64,000 nt of DNA from Pedobacter endophyticus (GTDB taxonomy: Bacteria > Bacteroidota > Bacteroidia > Sphingobacteriales > Sphingobacteriaceae), in NCBI RefSeq assembly GCF_015679185.1, contig NZ_CP064939.1, positions 3,286,001-3,350,000 of the forward strand. The letters are read 5' to 3'. Under the pieces are notes generated by a model, which was given only the letters and a program-made list of their open reading frames with translations, was not told the origin of the DNA and searched no databases. Shown here piece by piece: positions 34,509 to 42,982 of the stretch. The position numbers and the translations under genes are program-made. The stretch's first letter is position 1, and the number at the start of each line of letters is the position of its first letter.

Positions 34509-35023
34509 CAGCTGGCCTAAAGCTTTACGTACCTATCGTGTGGACACATCTTTCTGGTTAATCACTGTTTTAACGGTGTTGTTCTGAGTTTTAATTTTCA
34601 AAGAAAAAATCAATACGTCATGAACGCAAAAAACAACCACCCCTTGCCCCTCCTTGAAAAAAAGGAGGCGAGTCGGACAGTGCTGGCTTTCATGGTTTGC
34701 AGGTCAAATGGTTGTAACAGTTGCTACTTCCCTCCTAATTTAGGAGGGGTTGTGCCAAAGGCATCCCTTGGGAGGGGTGGTTAGCATAAAGCCCCACATG
34801 ACAAGTTATGTAAAAACGTCAATAATAGTATAGCTAAGACCGCGAAGCAGCTACGAAGTAAATCCCCAAGCTATGGAACGCAGAACATCAAAACCGCAGT
34901 GCCAAAAGGGGGGCGAGTGAATAGGCAAGGGCGGTAAGATGTAGGTTGTGAATGCTTCGTTCCTGAATGGCTTACAAAAGTAGTTAAAACAGCCTTTTTG
35001 CCGAAACAATAATAACGTGGAAA
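34509..35023. repeat. Repeat-rich gap between mscS-like gene and psd
   Basis: No gene. CCTATCGTGTGGACACATC at 34532-34550 is a lone end of the composite repeat. A CTGAGTTTTAATTTTC segment at about 34583 matches, inverted, DNA downstream of the 15.3-kb copy. Two CTCC/GGAG hairpins follow, at 34648-34668 and 34730-34756 (CCCTCCTAATTTAGGAGGGG). The second is the reverse complement of the element at 15.04-15.06 kb, including its flanks. Confidence 0.75.
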
Positions 35024-35061
35024 TTAAAAAAAAGCCGATTTAGTTTTGCTAAATCGGCTTT
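35024..35061 (-). terminator. Intrinsic terminator after psd
   Basis: On the minus strand AAAGCCGATTTA and TAAATCGGCTTT form a twelve-base stem with a seven-base loop followed by T residues, 20 bases after the psd stop. Confidence 0.88.
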
Positions 35062-35082
35062 CTTATTACTCGTATTCTTTGC

Positions 35083-35742
35083 TTAACTTAAAGTAGCCAG
35101 CGTAGTTATGCCACCTTTTACCACCTGATTAAGTTCTACGTTAACTTTTGTTCCAACCGGAAGAAATACATCAACCCTTGAGCCGAATTTGATGAAACCG
35201 AACTGCTCCGCTTGTACCACCTGATCGCCTTCTTTAACGTACCAAACAATTCTGCGGGCCAAAGCTCCAGCTATTTGACGGAACAATACCGGCGTACCAT
35301 TGGCATGCTGAACAACCGTTGTTGTACGTTCGTTTTCTGTTGATGATTTCGGATTCCAGGCAGCAAGATATTTACCAGGATGATATTTGAAAAATTTAAC
35401 CACGCCCGATATTGGGTTGCGGTTGATGTGTACGTTTACGGGCGACATGAAAATGGAAACCTGCAAACGTTTATCCTTAAAATATTCACCTTCTTCAGTT
35501 TCTTCAATTACAACTACTTTGCCATCGGCAGGGCAAAGCACAAGGTCGTGGCCAGATGAAAAAGTACGGCCCGGATTGCGGAAAAACTGCAATACGATAA
35601 TTAATAAAGCTGCCGAGAAGATGTAGATAAACCAGCGTAACCAGGTGATGTCGTAATATTTATAATCGACAACTGCATTGATAACAAAAATAAGTAAAAC
35701 CGTTACGGCTATTGTGGTATAGCCCTCTTTATGTATGGTCAT
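35083..35742 (-). CDS. psd: Phosphatidylserine decarboxylase (short form)
   Basis: A 219-residue proenzyme that converts phosphatidylserine to phosphatidylethanolamine. Two N-terminal membrane segments (about 9-28 and 36-53) precede the catalytic domain, which has LCPADGKVVVIEE, FMSPVNVHINRNPISG and the self-cleavage site G187-S188 in FIKFGSRVDVF, where Ser yields the pyruvoyl group. The short length is typical of type II-like PSDs of Bacteroidota. It is a single gene with its own terminator; pssA and cdsA are not adjacent. Confidence 0.92.
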   Translation of the reverse strand: MTIHKEGYTTIAVTVLLIFVINAVVDYKYYDITWLRWFIYIFSAALLIIVLQFFRNPGRTFSSGHDLVLCPADGKVVVIEETEEGEYFKDKRLQVSIFMSPVNVHINRNPISGVVKFFKYHPGKYLAAWNPKSSTENERTTTVVQHANGTPVLFRQIAGALARRIVWYVKEGDQVVQAEQFGFIKFGSRVDVFLPVGTKVNVELNQVVKGGITTLATLS

Positions 35743-35921
35743 TTTGCGTTTTTATTTATAGGGCAAAGGTGCGAAAAATAAATTACACTGAAAGTAATGC
35801 ACATACAAAGCTTCTGTGATATTCATTAAAAAAAATAGTATTTACAACCATTAGGAATAATCAATCTTTGTGTTTATCTTTATTCAAACCTTATAAGTGG
35901 CTCACTATTAATATCCCAACT

Positions 35922-36218
35922 ATGAAAAAACTAATTTTTTTAATGGCATTCGTTGCCATATCTTTTGCAGGCTTTAGTAATGAAGAAGCTGGCACCATCA
36001 AAAAATCTACAAAAAACAACAAAGAAAAAATTGTAAAAAAGATTAAGGCAGTTAATAAGATAAAACCAGAGAAACGAATGGACTGCTACGCCGTACAAAT
36101 GAACACCAGTTGTGGCACGTTTAACGAAACGATGTGCAGTGAGGGAGGAACACCTCGACAGCGACAAGAAGCGTTCGAGGTGTTGACAGAAATGTACGAT
36201 AATGCCATTTGTGAATAA
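35922..36218 (+). CDS. Small secreted Cys-containing protein
   Basis: About 98 residues from ATG 35922, chosen because MKKLIFLMAFVAISFAGFS is a clean signal peptide; the longer frame adds 18 residues of no signal character. The mature part is lysine-rich (KKSTKNNKEKIVKKIKAVNK), then has four Cys residues (DCYAVQMNTSCGTFNETMCS and a final ICE). This suggests a small disulfide-bonded periplasmic or exported protein. No family is recognised. It precedes the GLPGLI pair by 235 bases. Confidence 0.6.
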   Translation: MKKLIFLMAFVAISFAGFSNEEAGTIKKSTKNNKEKIVKKIKAVNKIKPEKRMDCYAVQMNTSCGTFNETMCSEGGTPRQRQEAFEVLTEMYDNAICE

Positions 36219-36453
36219 GCTTTAATTACCAAAATCCACTTATAAGGTTTTATTATAATTCGTTTTTTCATGATGAAGAACGATTCATCTTTCGCCGCTA
36301 AATTTATAAGCGTCTCAACAATTAATACTGAAATATTTTACCCGCATGTAACAAAGCGGGAACGGTGAATGCTCAGCAAATAAAATCGTTTTATTGAGTT
36401 GCTTTTCAAAGCTCCGCACCCCATCTAAACCTACTTCAAAGCGTTTTTTAGAA

Positions 36454-37260
36454 ATGAAAACATACCTTCTAGTTGCTTTCTTACTTTTAATGTTGTGCCA
36501 GGCACGTGCTCAACGAGCCGAACAAGCCTCAGTAGCCGTTTATTATAAACACAACCACGTTAAAGATACCGCCAATAAACTGAGCTTATATAGTGAGCGG
36601 ATGGTTTTATCAATTGGTAAAAACGCCTCAGTTTATAAAAGCTACGATAAAATGGTTAACGATTCTGTAAAAAAAACCATTGTGCAAGACGATGGCAAAG
36701 GAGGCTATATTGTAAATACTACCAACCGTAAAAAAACAATCGGCACCCAAATATTTAAATACGCTTTGGATAAGAAGATGATCATTTTGGAAAAACTGAT
36801 AAAAACCTATGCCGTTAGCGAACCCTACCCTACGATTGAATGGGAAATTAAATCCGATACACTTTCTTTGGGCGGGATAAAATGCCAGAAGGCTAAAGCA
36901 ACGTTTAAGGGACGAAATTACACGGCATGGTTTGCTTCTGATTTGCCGTATAACACAGGACCCTGGAAATTGTGCGGGCTGCCGGGTTTAATACTTCAGG
37001 CTTATGATGATAAGCACGAAGTAGAATTCATATTCGATGGGTTACGCCCTGCCCCTGCAAACGAAAGTATTTTTGTACCTGCTGCGGCAATTGCCGCTAC
37101 CCGGGAAGATTATAAAAGATTGATTGGCTTGTTAAGGAACGATCCAACTGCTTTTTTTGCGCAAAACGAGGTAAACGGCGTAAGGCTGTCGCCTCAAAAT
37201 CCCGATATGTTTAAAAATGCAAAACAGCCTGATAAAAACCCTATTGAGCTAAAGCCTTAA
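36454..37260 (+). CDS. GLPGLI family protein
   Basis: About 268 residues from ATG 36454, where MKTYLLVAFLLLMLCQARAQ is a signal peptide; a 20-residue longer frame is unlikely. The defining motif is WKLCGLPGLILQAYD near residue 170, preceded by YTAWFASDLPYNTGPW. GLPGLI proteins are Bacteroidota-specific secreted proteins of unknown function, nearly always beside a large outer-membrane protein. Here its TAA overlaps the ATG of that partner by one base, which indicates translational coupling. Confidence 0.9.
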   Translation: MKTYLLVAFLLLMLCQARAQRAEQASVAVYYKHNHVKDTANKLSLYSERMVLSIGKNASVYKSYDKMVNDSVKKTIVQDDGKGGYIVNTTNRKKTIGTQIFKYALDKKMIILEKLIKTYAVSEPYPTIEWEIKSDTLSLGGIKCQKAKATFKGRNYTAWFASDLPYNTGPWKLCGLPGLILQAYDDKHEVEFIFDGLRPAPANESIFVPAAAIAATREDYKRLIGLLRNDPTAFFAQNEVNGVRLSPQNPDMFKNAKQPDKNPIELKP

Positions 37261-39884
37261 TGCGTTTAAAGCCAATTTTCCTCTTTATTTTTTTCGCCAC
37301 TTGGTCTATTTCAATTGCTTACGCACAAAGCGGTTGGTACGGAACCGTAACTGATTCGTCAAGTAATCCAATTGCTTACGTTAACGTGGCCTTGCTAAAC
37401 AACGGCATAATTTTAAGCTACACAACAAGCGATAAAGTGGGCAAATATTTGTTTGATAAACATATAAAAGACAATACGTTATGTACGCACCTTCAATTTA
37501 CTGCTGTTGGTTATAAAAAGAAAACAGTAGCATTAACTAAACCTGATAGGCTTTACAATGTGGTTTTAGATCAATCTCTGGAGGTTTTAAGCGAAATATT
37601 AGTTAAGGCCAAACCCGCTCCAATTAAAAAACAAGGCGATACGACGAACTTCGACCTGGCTTTTTACAAAGCGCCGCAAGACCGGGTTATTGAAGATGTT
37701 TTGAAGAAAATACCAGGCATCGAGATTACTGATGCCGGAAAAATAAGCTATAACGGTAAGGCCATTACAAGTTTCTTTATTGATGGTGATAATTTGCTGG
37801 ATGATAAATATGCCCTTGGCACCAGAACAATTCCGCCAGGTATGGTAGATACACTTCAGGTATTCGAAAATCACCAACCGATAAAAGCCCTTAATAATAT
37901 ATCGCCAAGTGATAACGTATCGTTAAATATTGTTCTTAACCCCAAAGCCCGGATCAAATTTACGGGTTTTGCCAATTTGGGTTTGGCAACAAGGGCCCAT
38001 TTTAAGGAGGAAGCAAATTTAATGAGCTTTAAAAAGGATTATAAAACCCTTAATATCATGAAGTACAATAGCGATGGCTACGATTTATCGAAGGACATTA
38101 CGGCTCAAAATTTTCTTGAAAAGAACAATGATTTGAGTCGGAACATTAATTATCCTTTAATCGATCTGAATATCATTGCAGCGCCCAACATTAACCCGAA
38201 CAAGTATTTGTTCAATCGTGCATTGCTAACCTCCACTAACCAGTTGTTTAAGTTAAAAAACGATGTGCAGCTGAAGCTTTCGGGGCACTATTTTAACGAT
38301 CGGCAGCGAAGCAATCTTGCCAGGTTGACCGAGAAAATAATCTCTGCCGATACCATCCGTTTTTTTGAGGAGCTGAGCCAAAACTATAAACCACAAAACG
38401 TTGCGCTGCGAGGCGATTTAACCATTAATAAGAAGAACTATTACTTTAACAACACGCTAAGGTTAAAAAGTGAAAACACAAATGTTGCGGCTCTGATTAC
38501 CGTAAATGCTGAACCGGTAAAGCAGGATGTGAGGACGAAGCCCTACGAACTTTACAACGAAGCGAACTTTATTAAAACCTTCGGCGGCAATAAGGCAACG
38601 GAGTTTTTCTCTTTCCTGAGCAAATCTGATAATCGACAAAAGTTAACTTTGACGCCAGCAGTGATCAATGGTTATAGCAATCAACAAATTGAAACACCAC
38701 AATTATTTGTAACCAACAGTTTGGCATTTAAGGTTTCGACAGGAAAACTCTCGCAAGAATATAAAATAGCTCACATTTACGACGAAAAAGAGATTAACTC
38801 GGCAATAAACGAAATTTATACGAATGGTTTGGGTAACGGTTTAAAGTGGAAATACAACAGGTTACAATTTAACCCATTTTACAGTTATCTCAATAATAAG
38901 GTGAGAATATCACTTGGGTTGCCTGTCAGTTATAACAGTTTTAGCTACGGCGACAGGCTGTTTTCGAGTAACGAGCACCACGTAAGGTTTTTGATAGAAC
39001 CCAAGTTTGCGCTTAAAATAAATCATGGTAAAGAAAATAGAATAACTGCGCAATATCAGTATAAAAACGACTTCGGCGATGCCTCCACGCAATACCGCGG
39101 CTATATATTGGCCAATTACAGAACGCTTAATGCTTATGATACCAATTTTTTATCGCAATCAAATACGCATCATTTTTCGGCAGGCTATAATTTTAGCAAA
39201 AGCATTAGCCTTTTCTCTTTCAATGTGCTCGGCTTTTACAGTGTGAAAGAACGAAATGCGATTAACCAGATCAGCTTTAGCGGTTTTAATGAGACCACCA
39301 TGCAACTGCCCTTGGTTAATTATAACCGCAACCTGTTGTTAATGGCCAATACAAACCAATATATTTTTGCGCTAAAAACCACGCTTAAGGCAAACGTAGC
39401 CTTGCAGCAGCTTTATACCAACCAGTTGCTTAACTCCGAATTGATGCCCTATAAAACGAAAACCTACACGTGCGGCATTGGCACCGATACGAAATTTAGC
39501 GATGCCGCTTATTTAAAATTTAGTGCGTCATTTGTACCAATAAGATCTAAAGCCACGGCATTTGATTTTTCGGAACGGCGAAGCGAATTTTTAAACCAGA
39601 AAATTGAACTTGTTCTGTTGCCCCGAAAATCTATCGTTTTTAAAATCAATGGCGAACATCAATATTATAACAGTACAATTAGCCAGCCTTCAAATTATTT
39701 GTTTCTAGATGCGGGTTTAAGTCTCAAATTTGCAAAGGTGAAGCAAGAGCTTACACTTTCGGCAATAAATTTAACCAACGTTAAGTCTTATCGAAACACA
39801 TTTTTAGCCGCCTATACGAGCTCAACCACTAATTACCAGCTTTTGGGACGCTTTTTTCAGGCAAATTACAGCTTTAACTTTTAA
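37260..39884 (+). CDS. Outer-membrane beta-barrel protein with carboxypeptidase-like domain (GLPGLI partner)
   Basis: An 874-residue outer-membrane protein. Signal peptide MRLKPIFLFIFFATWSISIA, then a carboxypeptidase-regulatory-like domain (about 25-110, WYGTVTDSSSNPIAYVNVAL), a TonB-plug-like segment (DVLKKIPGIEITDAGKISYN, FFIDGDNLLDDKYALGTRTI), and a long run of alternating polar/aromatic strands to a terminal aromatic (YSFNF) that fits barrel insertion. It resembles TonB-dependent receptors but lacks a clear TonB box. It likely works with the GLPGLI protein at the outer membrane. Its stop overlaps that of hpt. Confidence 0.85.
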   Translation: MRLKPIFLFIFFATWSISIAYAQSGWYGTVTDSSSNPIAYVNVALLNNGIILSYTTSDKVGKYLFDKHIKDNTLCTHLQFTAVGYKKKTVALTKPDRLYNVVLDQSLEVLSEILVKAKPAPIKKQGDTTNFDLAFYKAPQDRVIEDVLKKIPGIEITDAGKISYNGKAITSFFIDGDNLLDDKYALGTRTIPPGMVDTLQVFENHQPIKALNNISPSDNVSLNIVLNPKARIKFTGFANLGLATRAHFKEEANLMSFKKDYKTLNIMKYNSDGYDLSKDITAQNFLEKNNDLSRNINYPLIDLNIIAAPNINPNKYLFNRALLTSTNQLFKLKNDVQLKLSGHYFNDRQRSNLARLTEKIISADTIRFFEELSQNYKPQNVALRGDLTINKKNYYFNNTLRLKSENTNVAALITVNAEPVKQDVRTKPYELYNEANFIKTFGGNKATEFFSFLSKSDNRQKLTLTPAVINGYSNQQIETPQLFVTNSLAFKVSTGKLSQEYKIAHIYDEKEINSAINEIYTNGLGNGLKWKYNRLQFNPFYSYLNNKVRISLGLPVSYNSFSYGDRLFSSNEHHVRFLIEPKFALKINHGKENRITAQYQYKNDFGDASTQYRGYILANYRTLNAYDTNFLSQSNTHHFSAGYNFSKSISLFSFNVLGFYSVKERNAINQISFSGFNETTMQLPLVNYNRNLLLMANTNQYIFALKTTLKANVALQQLYTNQLLNSELMPYKTKTYTCGIGTDTKFSDAAYLKFSASFVPIRSKATAFDFSERRSEFLNQKIELVLLPRKSIVFKINGEHQYYNSTISQPSNYLFLDAGLSLKFAKVKQELTLSAINLTNVKSYRNTFLAAYTSSTTNYQLLGRFFQANYSFNF

Positions 39885-40420
39885 GAAGTTGCCCTGTAAA
39901 TATCGTTTAAATTTCTGCCCAGGCCGTTGTAATCCAGTCCATAACCTACCACAAACTCATTCGGGATTTCGAAGCCAATGTACTCCAAATCATCGATTTC
40001 ATATTTCAAAGCGCTTGGTTTTAATAAAAGTGAAGCTACTTTTACCGACGCGGGATTTTTTTCTTTTATGGTTTTTAAAATATGAGTTAGCGTTAATCCG
40101 GTATCAACAATGTCTTCAACCACGATAATATCGCGGTTTTCCAAATTTTCGGGCAAGCCAATCAGTTCCTTTACAGCGCCGCTGCTCGATGTGCCTTGGT
40201 ATGATGCAACACGCATAAAGGCAACCTCGCAAGGAACGTTTATTTCCTTGATTAAATCGGCCATAAAAAGGAAACTGCCATTTAATACGCCAATAAAGAG
40301 CGGACATTTTTCTTCGTAATCTACATTGATTTGAATGCCGAGCAAACGAATCCTTTTGTTTAGCGTATCGCTTTCTAAAAAGACCTCAAATTCTTTATCC
40401 TCTACTTTTATTTTGTGCAT
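39881..40420 (-). CDS. hpt: Hypoxanthine phosphoribosyltransferase
   Basis: About 179 residues from ATG 40420 (MHKIKVEDKEFEVFLESDTL); a 35-residue longer frame reaches into low-complexity repeats and is unlikely. Motifs: LNGSFLFMADLI, the flexible-loop SSGAVKEL and the PRPP site IIVVEDIVDTGLTLTHIL, then KVASLLLKPSAL and YEIDDLEYIGFEIPNEFVVG. It salvages hypoxanthine and guanine to IMP and GMP. It converges on the outer-membrane gene with a four-base stop overlap (TTAA). Confidence 0.94.
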   Translation of the reverse strand: MHKIKVEDKEFEVFLESDTLNKRIRLLGIQINVDYEEKCPLFIGVLNGSFLFMADLIKEINVPCEVAFMRVASYQGTSSSGAVKELIGLPENLENRDIIVVEDIVDTGLTLTHILKTIKEKNPASVKVASLLLKPSALKYEIDDLEYIGFEIPNEFVVGYGLDYNGLGRNLNDIYRATS

Positions 40421-40499
40421 TGTACTATTGTTGCATTGTTTTATTGCTGATGGTTGAGAAAAAACACTAAGGCAGGTTAGCTGTGCTTTGTCAGTTAAG

Positions 40500-40578
40500 C
40501 TCTTGACTGCCGAATGGTGACTCACGACTAATGACTCAAAACTCCCAACTCAAAACTCCCAACTCAAAACTCACGACT
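40500..40578. repeat. Short direct repeats (ACTCAAAACTCCCA)
   Basis: Tandem ACTCAAAACTCCCA units, with related GAGTTTTGAG / TCGGGAGT words, inverted, at about 45039-45085. Low-complexity intergenic DNA; no gene. Confidence 0.55.
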
Positions 40579-40581
40579 CCG

Positions 40582-42723
40582 TCACCCTCCGTTCTCTCGT
40601 TCTCTCCGTTTCTGTTCCCTACGCTCCTGCCGCAATTGCTTTTTCGATTTAACAGTGTCAGCAGTTTTAGAAGTTGCTGTATCTTTTTTGGAACCGTTAC
40701 CGAAAATGCGGTCGAAAAGATTTTTATTCTTGTCTTGCATAATCACCACCGGCATCCCGTCTTCTTCGTCATCAAAAGCCGTAGTGTCGATCACCGCCGT
40801 ATCAGGTGCCAAATATTGACGCAGCCCTTCTCGCAAGCGCACATTATAGAAACCATAGCCCGAAGTGTCGGCAGGTGTTAAGCCCCTTCTGGCCATAATA
40901 TTTCCCATAAACCTAAAATAATTGAACATGTAAGGTTTCAAGCTTCCATCGGCCATAAATTTGTACATCGATGCCTTCGGCTTAGGTACAATACTGGCTA
41001 AAAACAAACCATCGCCAATGGTCAGGTCGGCAGGGCGCTTGCCAAAGTAATATCTCGAAGCCTCTCCGATTCCGTAAATGTTTTGACCAAGCTCCATAAT
41101 GTTAAAATAAACCTCGAGCATGCGCTGTTTGCTTACCAAATGGTTGTGCTCAATAAGCCAAACAATAAGTATTTCTTCGGCTTTACGGGCCAGGGTTTTT
41201 TGCCTGCTCAAATACACATTTTTAACCAGCTGCATGCTGATGGTGCTTCCGCCACGCTTAAATTTTTTCTCCTTAAAATTAACGGCAATCGATTTTCGGA
41301 TCGATTCTTCAACAAAGCCGTTGTGTGTATAAAATGATGGATCTTCGGCAGTTAAAACGGCGTTGATAAAGTTTTTCGATATGGAGCTTAAAGGCGTAAA
41401 GTTAGGGTTTGATGGGCCAATAGTGATATCACGCATCGGCTTGCCGTATTCGTAAGGCGTGTATACAAAGGGCGCATTAATTTTTTGAAGGTTTGTTTTC
41501 CCCCACCTTAAAATCTTAAAGTTTACCGGCGTTAACGTAGAGCTGAAACGAACGCTGTCAGGAATTGCCGTATCGAGATAAAAATTAAGATTATATTTTA
41601 CTTTTCCGGCTACTTTCAAGCCGTCTAACGATTCGAACAGGCCCTGCGGAAATGCATCCAAAACCGCTTGTGCGTCCTGTTCATCGGCGTTGACCTTTAA
41701 TTCGTATATCTTGTTCTTACCGAGTGTGTATTTTACATACGGGTGGATTTCGGCATTTTTTAAGTAGGCGGTTGATGAGCTATCGAGCGCCACATAGTTT
41801 GGCCCAACCAGAACAACCGCATCCAACTTGGCGTTTTTAACGATGATATCGTTCGAAGCGATTCGGGGCTGGTTCAAAAGCATATTTTTTACCGACCACG
41901 AACCCGAAATTTTGTAATCGTCGCCACTGTATCCGGCATTCTTAAGTTCAGTTTCCAGTGTATCGAAGCTTATTTTTGCATGGAGCTTATTGTTTAAATA
42001 GGGCAGTTCGAGCTTTTTGCCGTCGGCGTAAGCGGTAAACTTTAATTGCTTACTTCCCGGATCAACATAACCATCAACATGCCAGGTGGCTTCGCCCTCA
42101 TTTACGTTTATCGTCGATTTTAAGTCGCCTCCATCAATTGTGGCAACCGTTGCAAAATTCAGTTTGGCCGTATCATTATCGTTAAGCTTAAAAACCAGAT
42201 TTTTTACATCCAAATCGTCAGGAATTTTGTATAAAACCTGATTTAAAAGGTTGCTTGCAATTTCCGAAAGGTTTGATTTGCCTGAATTTTCGGTGCTGTC
42301 TTTTTTCTTTCTTTTTAAGATGAAATCGATGTTCGTGGTAGAATCCTTCAACACAATGCTCACAAAGCCATCTTTCATTTTAACTTCCGAAAGCTTAACA
42401 TTACCGAAAAGCAAAGGGAATAATTTTACGCCCACACTTAGCTCACCAATGTGCGAGAGCGTATCTCTTTCTTTAGGCACAACTGAAATGGCAGTCATTT
42501 TTACGGTGCTTAAGCCGGTAAAACCAGCCGTACCTATCTTTACTTCAAGCCCGTAATCCCGGTCGGCTTTGGCAATGGCCTTGGCGACCATCTTTTTTAA
42601 AAGCGCTTCCCTTTTGCTATATGCTACAGCCCCTAAAACTACGCAGATGATCAAAAAAACACCTAAGACCCATGCGCCGATTTTTAAATATTTTTTAGGG
42701 ATATTAATTTTGGGTATTCGCAT
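40582..42723 (-). CDS. Membrane protein with AsmA-like region and GT51 peptidoglycan transglycosylase domain
   Basis: A 713-residue protein. One N-terminal membrane segment (about 14-35) is followed by roughly 400 residues of repeated beta strands resembling AsmA-type proteins (LSEVKMKDGFVSIVLKDSTT, LDVKNLVFKLNDNDTAKLNF). A GT51 domain starts near 435: E460 in AEDPSFYTHNGF, RGGSTISMQLVKNVYL (490-505), E537 in EVYFNIMELGQNIYGIGEAS, and FLASIVPKP. Both catalytic Glu of GT51 enzymes are present; there is no transpeptidase domain. The C-terminus is Lys/Arg/Glu rich. It should polymerise glycan strands from lipid II; the large inserted region is unusual for MtgA-type enzymes of about 240 residues. 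Confidence 0.85.
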   Translation of the reverse strand: MRIPKINIPKKYLKIGAWVLGVFLIICVVLGAVAYSKREALLKKMVAKAIAKADRDYGLEVKIGTAGFTGLSTVKMTAISVVPKERDTLSHIGELSVGVKLFPLLFGNVKLSEVKMKDGFVSIVLKDSTTNIDFILKRKKKDSTENSGKSNLSEIASNLLNQVLYKIPDDLDVKNLVFKLNDNDTAKLNFATVATIDGGDLKSTINVNEGEATWHVDGYVDPGSKQLKFTAYADGKKLELPYLNNKLHAKISFDTLETELKNAGYSGDDYKISGSWSVKNMLLNQPRIASNDIIVKNAKLDAVVLVGPNYVALDSSSTAYLKNAEIHPYVKYTLGKNKIYELKVNADEQDAQAVLDAFPQGLFESLDGLKVAGKVKYNLNFYLDTAIPDSVRFSSTLTPVNFKILRWGKTNLQKINAPFVYTPYEYGKPMRDITIGPSNPNFTPLSSISKNFINAVLTAEDPSFYTHNGFVEESIRKSIAVNFKEKKFKRGGSTISMQLVKNVYLSRQKTLARKAEEILIVWLIEHNHLVSKQRMLEVYFNIMELGQNIYGIGEASRYYFGKRPADLTIGDGLFLASIVPKPKASMYKFMADGSLKPYMFNYFRFMGNIMARRGLTPADTSGYGFYNVRLREGLRQYLAPDTAVIDTTAFDDEEDGMPVVIMQDKNKNLFDRIFGNGSKKDTATSKTADTVKSKKQLRQERREQKRRERENGG

Positions 42724-42961
42724 ATGCTGATAAAATGTTAACTTTTTAAACCGATTACTATTGAAATTCGCTGCCGCAGACTAAAAATTTAAGCTGTAAG
42801 TATTCGAAGCGCCATCTAATTAAACGTGTGCAACCCCCGATAATTTGAAAGCCGCAAACTGTTAATTGATTAAATTGCTTAAACGTAACAATTAAATGTT
42901 TATTTCGTGTTAAAATTACAGTTTAAAAGGCTAAATAAAAGTATTTGTGGCGATGTTTTGT

Positions 42962-42969
42962 TAATTTTG
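42962..42969 (+). promoter_or_regulatory. TAnnTTTG promoter motif before mrp
   Basis: TAATTTTG, 13 bases before the mrp ATG, with TTTG about 18 bases further upstream as a candidate -33 box. The resulting leader would be very short. Confidence 0.5.
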
Positions 42970-42982
42970 AACTTAAATTAAT

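Noticed and set aside
40531..40881. 116-codon frame on the + strand beside hpt
   Set aside because: Mostly antisense to the 3' end of the transglycosylase gene, starting in low-complexity ACTCAAAACTCCCA repeats.
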